Shown one piece after another: positions 57,658 through 64,000 of a stretch of DNA of 64,000 nucleotides; position 1 is the first letter of the stretch, and every line of letters starts with the position of its first letter. Origin of the DNA: Pseudoalteromonas sp. H105 (lineage in GTDB: Bacteria; Pseudomonadota; Gammaproteobacteria; Enterobacterales; Alteromonadaceae); the NCBI RefSeq assembly GCF_001469215.1, contig NZ_LOFH01000005.1, positions 186,001-250,000 on the forward strand, given 5' to 3'. The translations under genes and the position numbers were made by a program. The notes beneath the pieces were generated by a model, which saw only the letters and a program-made list of their open reading frames with translations, ran no database searches and had not been told where the DNA came from.

Positions 57658-57801
57658 ATGTATCGCTGTAAAAAACTGTGTGAAGTTTCTTTATTAACAA
57701 CATACATAGAGCCTCTAAAGTCAGGTACACCAACAGATAGGGTGATGACTCAAGGACCGAGATTTGTTCACCACGATGGGCGCCAAATATTGAACAGGTA
57801 A
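57658..57801 (+). CDS. Possible small protein of 47 aa
   Basis: ATG to TAA with no clear ribosome-binding site. Opens MYRCKKLCEVSLLTTYIEPL and includes GTPTDRVMTQGPRFVHHDG; not recognised. It coincides with the only GC-richer patch of the gap. It may be the remnant of a longer gene or a chance frame. Confidence 0.25.
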   Translation: MYRCKKLCEVSLLTTYIEPLKSGTPTDRVMTQGPRFVHHDGRQILNR

Positions 57802-58238
57802 TAATTCAACTCAAAATATAAAAATAGCCCTTTATCGGCAATATACTTTCAAGTAAACCAATACCCAAAAATGAGTAAATACATACAAATCTTATTCAAA
57901 ACAAAAAATACGTTGATTTTTAAACAAATAAATATAATAACCTGCATTTAAATTAACTTTAATTTGGCTAACTTAAAAATAACTATATGTATTCGTTTAC
58001 AGCTCAACACAAACTAATTAGATAACAAATTGTTTGAACACTAACTATAATACGCTAAAATCGACTTTAAGATCAAGGTTATATTTTATGCGCCTGAATC
58101 ACTCATAAATAAGAACATAAATTATCTTTGTTTTTCAGTAGGTTAAACCTCTACGATTTTTTTATGAAAATGGCTTTGTCAATAAACACAATATTTTCTA
58201 CAAAAAAGCTATAAACAGCTAAAATTCTATTAGGAGAA

Positions 58239-58280
58239 ATGATCATACACGTGTATATCCCTGTATTATTAGTTCGATAG
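58239..58280 (+). promoter_or_regulatory. Possible leader peptide frame and palindrome before the antiporter
   Basis: AGGAG two bases before ATG (very short spacing), a 13-codon frame (MIIHVYIPVLLVR) and a stop 43 bp before the antiporter ATG. Inside it ATACACGTGTAT (58245-58256) is a perfect palindrome that could be an operator. Either reading is unproven. Confidence 0.3.
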
Positions 58281-58323
58281 TTCTTTCTATTAATTTACGC
58301 AATAAACAAGGAATACTTCATAT

Positions 58324-60159
58324 ATGTCAGCCATTTATATAGCCGGGATCGCACTGTGTTCGGTTCTGGCTCAGTGGGTAGCGTGGGCCTTTCGTGTTCC
58401 CGCTATTTTGTTCTTATTACTCACAGGTCTTTTGCTTGGCCCTGCGACAGGCCTGCTAGACCCTGACGCTTTACTTGGCGATTTGCTTTTCCCTGTCGTG
58501 TCTTTGAGTGTTGCTGTTATTTTATTTGAAGGCTCACTGACCTTACACTTTAAAGAGCTCAAAGGAATTGGCAAAGTCGTTAGAAACCTGTGCTCAATTG
58601 GGATGATAGCCACCTGCATTATTATTAGTTTAAGTGCGTATTGGATTTTAGAACTAAATTGGCGCGTTGCAGCTGTGCTTGGTGCAGTACTTGTTGTGAC
58701 AGGCCCTACAGTCATTGCACCGCTTTTAAACTCAATGAGACCAACGCAAGATATCGATCGTATTTTGCGCTGGGAAGGCATTGTTATTGACCCTATAGGT
58801 GCATTGTTTGCTGTACTCGTTTTTGAGGCGGTTATGCTTGTTGGCCAAGGGCAGGTATTTATTCATACGCTTGTGGCTTTATTTAAAACCCTCGGTGTAG
58901 GCTTATCAATTGGTGTTGTTTCAGGCTGGCTTACAACATTATTGTTACGCAAAGAGTGGTTGCCGTTCGAGTTACAAAAGTTTGGTATTTTAGCGTTAGT
59001 GTTAATAAGCTTTACTGTTTCAAATCATTTAAGTCATGAATCAGGCCTGCTGGCAGTGACTGTTTTTGGTATTTGGTTAGCAAATCAAGATGATCTTGAA
59101 ATAGATTCTGTATTGGAATTTAAAGAAGACTTATCGATGATTTTGATTTCTACATTATTCATCTTACTCGCCGCCCGACTTGAATTGTCAGATTTGATGA
59201 TGCTTGATGGTGATGTATTTATCTTTCTTGCTATTGTACTGTTTATAGCCCGGCCCGTATGCATCGCTATTTCAACTTTTGGTACAGACCTGCCAATAAA
59301 GTCTCGTCTCGTATTAGCGTGGATTGCGCCGCGCGGTATTGTTGCTGCCGCTGTTGGTTCTGTGTTTGCCCTAAGCATGATGGAAGCGGGTGTTGCTGAC
59401 GCTGAAAAAATAGTGCCACTTATATTCACTGTAATTATCATAACCGTTGTATTACAAAGCTTAACAGCTATTCCTGTTGCTAAATTACTAGGTGTTCGAC
59501 AACCTTCGCCTAATACTATTTTAATTATTGGTGCTAATCACGTTGCTCGCGCTATAGCCCGTGGCTTACAAGACCAAAATATCCCTGTTCACTTGTCTGA
59601 TCCTGCATGGGAGAACTGTAAAATGGCAAGAATGGATGGCCTTCAGTGTTATTATGGCAACCCACAATCAGAACATGCTGAACGTTTTCTGCCACTAACA
59701 ACACTGCGAAGTGTGCTTGCGTTATCGCCTAATCGTCACCACAATGCGCTCGGTGTTCAATACTTTTCTCATTTATTGAATGAAAAAAATGTATTTTCAT
59801 TACGCTCATCAACAATGCACGCAAAAGCAAATAAAGACAGCGCGACATTCTTATCTCGACAGATTTTATTCGGTGACAATGGCGCTTATGCCAAGTTAAG
59901 TAGCTTGATTGCAAAAGGTGGAAAGGTAAGTGCAACCCGTATCTCTGAGGAGTTTAGCTGGGAGAAATACCTAGAAATGAACAGCGAAGCAATCCCTCTC
60001 TTTATTTTAAATGGCGAAAAAGACACTGATGATGATACACCTATTAAAATTCGCCCTTTCACTATAAATATGGAAAAACCACCGCAAGAAGGTGAGCGAA
60101 TTGTAGCCTTACAGCCGCCAAAAATGTCGGTACTTAAGGACCCTGCGACACAAAAGTAA
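58324..60159 (+). CDS. CPA1-type sodium/proton antiporter (NhaP-like) with C-terminal nucleotide-binding domain
   Basis: 611 aa. About twelve TM segments in the first 400 residues, with ALVVVTGPTVIAPLLN and the GIVIDPIGALFAVLVFE motif that in CPA1/NhaP antiporters holds the ion-binding Asp. The C-terminal half (from about 395) begins NTILIIGANHVARAIARGLQD, a Rossmann (TrkA-N-like) segment, then an unstructured tail. Imports/exports Na+ or K+ against H+. Start ATG has AAGGA about 10 bp upstream. A terminator follows. Confidence 0.92.
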   Translation: MSAIYIAGIALCSVLAQWVAWAFRVPAILFLLLTGLLLGPATGLLDPDALLGDLLFPVVSLSVAVILFEGSLTLHFKELKGIGKVVRNLCSIGMIATCIIISLSAYWILELNWRVAAVLGAVLVVTGPTVIAPLLNSMRPTQDIDRILRWEGIVIDPIGALFAVLVFEAVMLVGQGQVFIHTLVALFKTLGVGLSIGVVSGWLTTLLLRKEWLPFELQKFGILALVLISFTVSNHLSHESGLLAVTVFGIWLANQDDLEIDSVLEFKEDLSMILISTLFILLAARLELSDLMMLDGDVFIFLAIVLFIARPVCIAISTFGTDLPIKSRLVLAWIAPRGIVAAAVGSVFALSMMEAGVADAEKIVPLIFTVIIITVVLQSLTAIPVAKLLGVRQPSPNTILIIGANHVARAIARGLQDQNIPVHLSDPAWENCKMARMDGLQCYYGNPQSEHAERFLPLTTLRSVLALSPNRHHNALGVQYFSHLLNEKNVFSLRSSTMHAKANKDSATFLSRQILFGDNGAYAKLSSLIAKGGKVSATRISEEFSWEKYLEMNSEAIPLFILNGEKDTDDDTPIKIRPFTINMEKPPQEGERIVALQPPKMSVLKDPATQK

Positions 60160-60202
60160 TCTGCTCGCTAATCAAAAAGCTCTTTTGTGTCACAATTTAT
60201 AA

Positions 60203-60240
60203 AGCCAGCCTTCATAAGCTATGAAGGCTGGAATACTTTT
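60203..60240 (+). terminator. Terminator of the antiporter gene
   Basis: CCAGCCTTCATA, loop AGC, TATGAAGGCTGG, then AATACTTTT. Perfect 12-bp stem, 45 bp after the stop. Confidence 0.82.
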
Positions 60241-60419
60241 ACACTATTCCCAGAATTTTCTTATTAAACGTTAATTTAATTGCAGCTCACTTACCTAACG
60301 TTAGTTAGCTGTAACTTACGCCTTACAGCACACCAGTATTAATACATCGACAAAAAATGCATTAACCATTGAACTTATATATCCTGCCCGAAATTATTAT
60401 TAGAGTTGGTGGAGTATAG

Positions 60420-61676
60420 ATGAGCTCATATCAAGATGTAACGCAGTTAGATGCATCGACAGCAAGTAAATCAACCTGGAACTTACATGATACACAATGG
60501 GTTTTAAGCCTATTTGGTACAGCGGTAGGTGCAGGAATTTTGTTTTTACCGATCAATATCGGGATTGGTGGATTTTGGCCACTTATCGTTTTAGCCTGTT
60601 TGGCATTTCCAATGACTTTCTTAGCACACAGAGGACTTGCACGCTTTGTATTATCGTCAAAGAATAAAGATGCAGATTTTACCGATGTAGTTGAAGAACA
60701 TTTTGGTATTAATGCCGGGCGACTTATTTCTTTATTGTATTTTTTATCAATCTTTCCGATCTTACTCATTTATGGTGTGGGCCTTACCAACACGGTTGAT
60801 AGCTTTATGGTCAACCAGTTGGCGATGGAGTCTCCGTCTCGCGTTGTGCTCTCAGGTATACTTGTTGCAGGGATGATAAGCTTGATGCTGGGCGGTGAAA
60901 AACTGATGCTTCGCGCTTTTGCAATTTTAGTTTATCCGCTTGTAGCTATTTTGTTCTTTTTATCGGTTTACCTAATCCCTAGCTGGCAAATGCCGGATAT
61001 GGCATTACCTGAACTAGGTAGCTTTGGTAAAACACTTTGGTTATCTGTACCTATAATTGTATTTTCATTTAGTCATGCCGCAGCGATATCAAGCTTTGCT
61101 AACGTCCAGCGTGGCCATTATGGTAATGATGCTGCAAAAAAATCTGAAGCAATTCTAAAGCGTACAAGCCTACTGCTTATTATCTTTGTATTATTATTTG
61201 TGTTTTCTTGCGTATTATCACTATCAACTGAACAAATGGCACAAGCTAAAGCGCAGAACGTATCTATCCTTTCATACCTAGCAAACATAACCGATAACGC
61301 TTTTATTGCCACGCTAGGCCCACTTGTTGCGTTTATAGCCATCACATCATCATTTTTAGGACACTTCTTAGGGGCACGAGAGAGCTTTAATGGTCTTATC
61401 ACTAAACAAACCAAAATGAGCATGAAGAATGCTGACAAACTTGGCGTGGTTATCATGTTTTTTGCTATTTGGTTTTGCGCGGTCAAAAATCCGAGTATTT
61501 TAGATATGATGGATCAACTGTCAGGCCCAATCATTGCAATGATATTGTTTATTATGCCAATGATTGCTGTGTTTAAGGTCCCTGCACTTAAAAAGTATCG
61601 CAGTATTAGCTCGTACTTTATATTATTTATGGGTAGCTTAGCTGTATTAGCGCTACTGTATAGCTTTATCAAATAG
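60420..61676 (+). CDS. HAAAP-family amino-acid permease (SdaC/TdcC-like)
   Basis: 418 aa, eleven hydrophobic segments. GTAVGAGILFLPINIGIGGFWPL opens the domain, matching the hydroxy and aromatic amino-acid permease family; SFSHAAAISSFANVQR in the middle is also characteristic. It resembles serine/threonine symporters, but aromatic substrates cannot be excluded. Single gene, with a plausible promoter region of 240 bp that I did not resolve. Confidence 0.88.
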   Translation: MSSYQDVTQLDASTASKSTWNLHDTQWVLSLFGTAVGAGILFLPINIGIGGFWPLIVLACLAFPMTFLAHRGLARFVLSSKNKDADFTDVVEEHFGINAGRLISLLYFLSIFPILLIYGVGLTNTVDSFMVNQLAMESPSRVVLSGILVAGMISLMLGGEKLMLRAFAILVYPLVAILFFLSVYLIPSWQMPDMALPELGSFGKTLWLSVPIIVFSFSHAAAISSFANVQRGHYGNDAAKKSEAILKRTSLLLIIFVLLFVFSCVLSLSTEQMAQAKAQNVSILSYLANITDNAFIATLGPLVAFIAITSSFLGHFLGARESFNGLITKQTKMSMKNADKLGVVIMFFAIWFCAVKNPSILDMMDQLSGPIIAMILFIMPMIAVFKVPALKKYRSISSYFILFMGSLAVLALLYSFIK

Positions 61677-61732
61677 TTTATGGTAACAATTCGCATAATT
61701 GAAAGATCTATTTTGAGGCAAGAAAACCTTGT

Positions 61733-61800
61733 CGATAACAAGGCAAAAATATCGTCATTTAGCTATCCTAAATGAGAAATTTTTAACGCCGTTAGCGTCA
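61733..61800. repeat. Dispersed intergenic repeat, copy 2 (about 68 bp)
   Basis: Starts CGATAACAAGGC, ends GTTAGCGTCA with the blocks 58 bp apart, identical in spacing to copy 1 at 39353-39420. Both copies are in the same orientation and in intergenic DNA. Confidence 0.7.
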
Positions 61801-61852
61801 GGTTTAATACCTAAAAATGATTGAGTATTATTGCTGATTGATATTAGTACAT

Positions 61853-61890
61853 ATATAAAAGCCCAGTATAGCTGCCGCTAGCTGGGCTTC
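61853..61890 (-). terminator. Terminator of the tRNA-Gly operon
   Basis: AAGCCCAG and CTGGGCTT flank a 15-nt loop; the stem is followed on the minus strand by TTTTATATA. It sits about 170 bp past the last tRNA-Gly copy. The gap between holds nothing else I can support. Confidence 0.72.
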
Positions 61891-62059
61891 ATTGCTGTTG
61901 TAATAAAATAAACTTAACCCAATTGAACCACCAAAAGACTGACTTATTATCATACTAAACATCACCATTGTGATTGGGATAAAATATAAAATACTTGGTT
62001 ATTTGGAAAGGGAGATAGCGTAAAAGCATGGCTATAATAGGAAGTTTAATGCAAGAGAT

Positions 62060-62135
62060 TGGAGCGGCACACGAGGCTCGAACTCGTGACCTCGACCTTG
62101 GCAAGGTCGCGCTCTACCAACTGAGCTAGTGCCGC
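62060..62135 (-). tRNA. tRNA-Gly (GCC), copy 3 of the operon
   Basis: 76 nt: acceptor GCGGCAC, D-arm CTCAGTTGG, anticodon stem CGACC/GGTCG with loop TTGCCAA (anticodon GCC), T-arm GAGTTCGAGCCTC, encoded CCA. Identical in sequence to the other two copies. Confidence 0.98.
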
Positions 62136-62186
62136 ATTATCTGTGATTTTCTATTGTAACTTGCTGCAATTTCTTTGGTGAGAAAT

Positions 62187-62262
62187 TGGAGCGGCACACG
62201 AGGCTCGAACTCGTGACCTCGACCTTGGCAAGGTCGCGCTCTACCAACTGAGCTAGTGCCGC
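62187..62262 (-). tRNA. tRNA-Gly (GCC), copy 2 of the operon
   Basis: 76 nt, same sequence as the neighbours. A 51-bp spacer separates it from copy 3, with a hairpin (AATTTCT/AGAAATT) directly after its mate's end. Confidence 0.98.
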
Positions 62263-62314
62263 AATATGTATTACTTTTATCTTGAAATTTACTCGAATTT
62301 CTTTGGTGAGAAAT

Positions 62315-62390
62315 TGGAGCGGCACACGAGGCTCGAACTCGTGACCTCGACCTTGGCAAGGTCGCGCTCTACCAACTGAGCTAGTGCCGC
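62315..62390 (-). tRNA. tRNA-Gly (GCC), copy 1 (first in the operon)
   Basis: 76 nt, same sequence as the others. First gene read after the promoter and the two tRNA-derived leader repeats. Confidence 0.98.
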
Positions 62391-62550
62391 ATTTCAACAT
62401 AGTCAGTAATTTGTCCGTTGATGCGCGACCAAGTCGCGGTAAAACGTTCTGGCAACTGAGCTAATGCCATATTTCAATATAGTCAGTAATTTGTCCGTTG
62501 ATGCGCGACCAAGTCGCGGTAAAACGTTCTGGCAACTGAGCTAGTGCCAT
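62391..62550 (-). repeat. Two 80-bp tandem repeats derived from the tRNA-Gly 5' half
   Basis: Units 62391-62470 and 62471-62550 differ at only two positions; the start of a third (8 bp) follows. On the minus strand each begins TGGCA(C/T)TAGCTCAGTTG, copying the 5' end and D-arm of tRNA-Gly. The D-arm continues CCAGAACG with mismatches, an insert (TTTTAC) follows, and then CGCGAC-TTG-GTCGCG forms a perfect hairpin in the place of the anticodon arm with its loop collapsed to three bases. The T-arm and acceptor 3' side are missing. They lie in the transcribed leader. Confidence 0.82.
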
Positions 62551-62573
62551 ATTTCAATCAGCTTAAACACACT

Positions 62574-62588
62574 AACCCCGCGGGGGTT
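62574..62588 (-). other. Hairpin at the start of the tRNA-Gly leader
   Basis: AACCCC-GCG-GGGGTT, a perfect short stem, close after the predicted start site. Could protect the 5' end or slow transcription; no T-run follows. Confidence 0.4.
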
Positions 62589-62608
62589 ATCGTCTTAAGC
62601 GGGGCAGG

Positions 62609-62636
62609 ATTTTACAATAATCCGATGTGTTTGCAA
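62609..62636 (-). promoter_or_regulatory. Promoter of the tRNA-Gly operon
   Basis: Minus-strand TTGCAA (62636-62631), 16-bp spacer, TAAAAT (62614-62609), then the GC-rich CCTGCCCCGC. Good stable-RNA promoter with a stringent-type discriminator. Confidence 0.78.
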
Positions 62637-62643
62637 GTGTTTT

Positions 62644-63189
62644 TTACAAATTAAAAAATTTTTCTCGGTAGACTTTTAATTCCATGATGGAGTCTTTGAT
62701 ATCATCAAGCGCAAGGTGTGAGCCTTTTTTGTTCACTTGAGCTAAAACATCCGGCTTCCAGCGTCTTGCAAGTTCTTTAATTGTACTAACGTCTAAGTTA
62801 CGGTAATGGAAATAATCTTCCAGTTCACGCATGTACTTATTCATAAAGCGACGATCTTGACCAATTGAGTTACCACACATTGGCGATGCGCCAGCAGGTA
62901 CCCATTGCTTTAAAAAGTTAATAGTTTGCTCAACAGCATACGCTTCATCAAAGGCACTGGCTTTACAACGAGCAGTAAGTCCCGATTGACCGTGCTGATT
63001 AGTACACCATTCATCCATCCCATCAAGCAACTCATCACTTTGATGAATCGCAATTGTTGGGCCTTCAGCCAAGATGTTTAGCTCACTATCGGTGACAACA
63101 GTCGCTATTTCGAGTATTTTGTCTGTACTTGGTTCTAGACCTGTCATTTCGAGGTCGAGCCAAATCAGATTTGATTTATGAAAAGACAT
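62644..63189 (-). CDS. orn: Oligoribonuclease Orn
   Basis: 181 aa, same length as E. coli Orn. DEDDh exonuclease: D12 and E14 in [25 protein letters not shown], and the late H-x4-D (SHLALDDI). It degrades 2-5 nt RNA and is the enzyme that finishes pGpG in c-di-GMP turnover. It is divergent from rsgA, as in many gammaproteobacteria. Confidence 0.96.
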   Translation of the reverse strand: MSFHKSNLIWLDLEMTGLEPSTDKILEIATVVTDSELNILAEGPTIAIHQSDELLDGMDEWCTNQHGQSGLTARCKASAFDEAYAVEQTINFLKQWVPAGASPMCGNSIGQDRRFMNKYMRELEDYFHYRNLDVSTIKELARRWKPDVLAQVNKKGSHLALDDIKDSIMELKVYREKFFNL

Positions 63190-63310
63190 AATTACCTTGC
63201 GGTGCTTTCCTTTAGATCTAACGCATTTAGATATATCATATTAGTATCATCAGTCGACCTAAAGCTTTTTTTTCAAAAAGCGCGACATTTAACTAAGTTA
63301 TAGGCCAAAA

Positions 63311-64000
63311 GTGGCAAAACAGAAGAAATTAAGTAAAAGCCAATCCAGAAGGATCAAGGCTAACCACCAAAAACGCTTGTCCAATGCTGATACTAAATCA
63401 GCAAAAGGGACTACCGAGCAATTGCAAAATGACAATTTAGGACCTGCTGAAAATGCAGTGGTCATAAGTCGTTTTGGACAACATGCCGATATAGAAACCG
63501 ATAACGGCGATGTTCTGCGATGCAATATACGTAGAACAGTCAAAGGAATTGTGTGTGGTGACGAAGTGCAGTTTCGTCGTGCAAAAGTAAGCGAAGGAGA
63601 TATTGCAGGAGTCATCGAAGCCATGCATGATCGCCGCTCGCAACTTACTCGCCCTGACTTTTATGACGGGGTTAAAGTGGTTGCAGCGAATATCGACCAA
63701 ATACTGATGGTATCCGCAGTACTGCCTGAGTTTACCGCTAATATTATAGACCGCTATCTTGTAGCCTGCGAAGATATGGGCATTGAGCCAATCTTAGTGC
63801 TTAACAAAATAGACCTTATTGATGAGCAAGGTTTAAAGGCTATTAATGAAGTGCTCGATGTTTATAGGCAACTTGGCTACCAAGTATTGCTAGTGAGTAA
63901 CAAAACAACCGAAGGGATCGATGCGTTAAAGCAAACCCTAGTTGATAAAAATAGCATTTTTGTTGGTCAAAGTGGTGTCGGTAAATCAACATTGGTTAAT
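63311..64000 (+). CDS. rsgA: Small ribosomal subunit biogenesis GTPase RsgA, 3' truncated by window end
   Basis: Starts GTG at 63311 and stays open to the last base (230 codons). N-terminal MAKQKKLSKSQSRRIKANHQ is the RsgA opening; then an OB-fold, then the circularly permuted GTPase domain in which G4 (VLNKIDL) precedes the P-loop G1, whose GQSGVGKSTLVN ends the window. Matures the 30S subunit. The zinc-binding C-terminal part is off the window. The frame lacks an ATG, which is why it is easy to miss. Confidence 0.95.
   Translation, partial: MAKQKKLSKSQSRRIKANHQKRLSNADTKSAKGTTEQLQNDNLGPAENAVVISRFGQHADIETDNGDVLRCNIRRTVKGIVCGDEVQFRRAKVSEGDIAGVIEAMHDRRSQLTRPDFYDGVKVVAANIDQILMVSAVLPEFTANIIDRYLVACEDMGIEPILVLNKIDLIDEQGLKAINEVLDVYRQLGYQVLLVSNKTTEGIDALKQTLVDKNSIFVGQSGVGKSTLVN

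Larger units (their letters stand above)
57489..58323. other. AT-rich 835-bp gap upstream of the antiporter gene
   Basis: Very AT-rich with no standard gene. It contains one open frame of 47 codons (57658-57801), a GC-richer patch (57715-57800), a 12-bp perfect palindrome and a 13-codon leader-like frame near 58239. No RNA gene I recognise. Confidence 0.6.

Noticed and set aside
60296-60305. CTAACGTTAG palindrome before the HAAAP permease
   Set aside because: Ten base pairs in AT-rich DNA is not enough to claim an operator, and no second copy was seen.
62126-62400. Two overlapping open frames (about 77 and 87 codons) across the tRNA-Gly genes
   Set aside because: They are translations of the repeated tRNA sequence and have no ribosome-binding site; the tRNA structures explain the sequence.
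62391-62558. CRISPR array
   Set aside because: The repeats are 80 bp in direct contact with no spacers and derive from a tRNA.

Overview
The window looks like chromosome of a marine gammaproteobacterium, most likely Pseudoalteromonas or a close relative. This rests on AT-rich intergenic DNA, gammaproteobacterial gene orders (trmJ/suhB divergent, queA-tgt-yajC-secD-secF, proBA, orn/rsgA divergent, a TIGR02449-type gene before zapA), very long PstA and PstC proteins, and several c-di-GMP proteins. Nearly all of it is ordinary core genome. I see no prophage, intact insertion sequence, CRISPR array or rRNA operon.

Layout: 1-2 kb holds a probable IscR operator for an isc operon lying off the left edge, then trmJ and suhB separated by a heptanucleotide tandem array. 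2-5 kb holds a periplasmic solute-binding-like protein, an EAL-CBS-GGDEF protein and a lipoprotein. 5-11 kb is the queuosine/Sec operon on the minus strand. 11-14 kb has a REC-REC-PAS-GGDEF-EAL protein and a small membrane protein. 14-16 kb is an ECF sigma factor operon with a putative anti-sigma factor and a coiled-coil lipoprotein, followed by oxyR. 17-29.5 kb is a phosphate block: Pit transporter with a DUF47 partner, pstC-pstA-pstB-phoU, a GcvR-like gene, then ppk-ppx. Pho boxes can be read before both pstC and ppk. 29.6-36.3 kb is a CusCBA copper/silver efflux operon led by a Met/His/Cys-rich exported peptide, then a second copy of the heptanucleotide array.

36.4-45.3 kb carries a PqiA-like protein, an EAL-HDOD protein, PhnA, a META lipoprotein, rlmJ, the zapB-like/zapA pair, a metallo-beta-lactamase-fold protein, mltD and slyD. 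45.3-51.4 kb has an SDR dehydrogenase, an amidohydrolase, an enolase-superfamily dehydratase and a class II aldolase, which may form a sugar-acid route, plus an S41 protease, a small lipoprotein and a cytochrome c. 51.5-57.5 kb has a DUF2058 protein, an MFS transporter, a YbaK-type deacylase, a lipoprotein, a MITE-like element, tRNA-Ala(TGC) and proBA. 57.5-64 kb has a long AT-rich gap, an NhaP-type antiporter, an HAAAP amino-acid permease, three tandem tRNA-Gly(GCC) genes behind two tRNA-derived 80-bp leader repeats, orn, and rsgA cut by the window end.

The most unusual signals are non-coding: two TTCTAGG-type arrays of about 14.6 copies, the tRNA-derived tandem repeats in the tRNA-Gly leader, the roughly 300-bp structured inverted-repeat element before tRNA-Ala, and a dispersed repeat of about 68 bp. 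Among proteins, SuhB has His at the usual catalytic Asp212 position. I did not find a clear new defence or enzymatic system.
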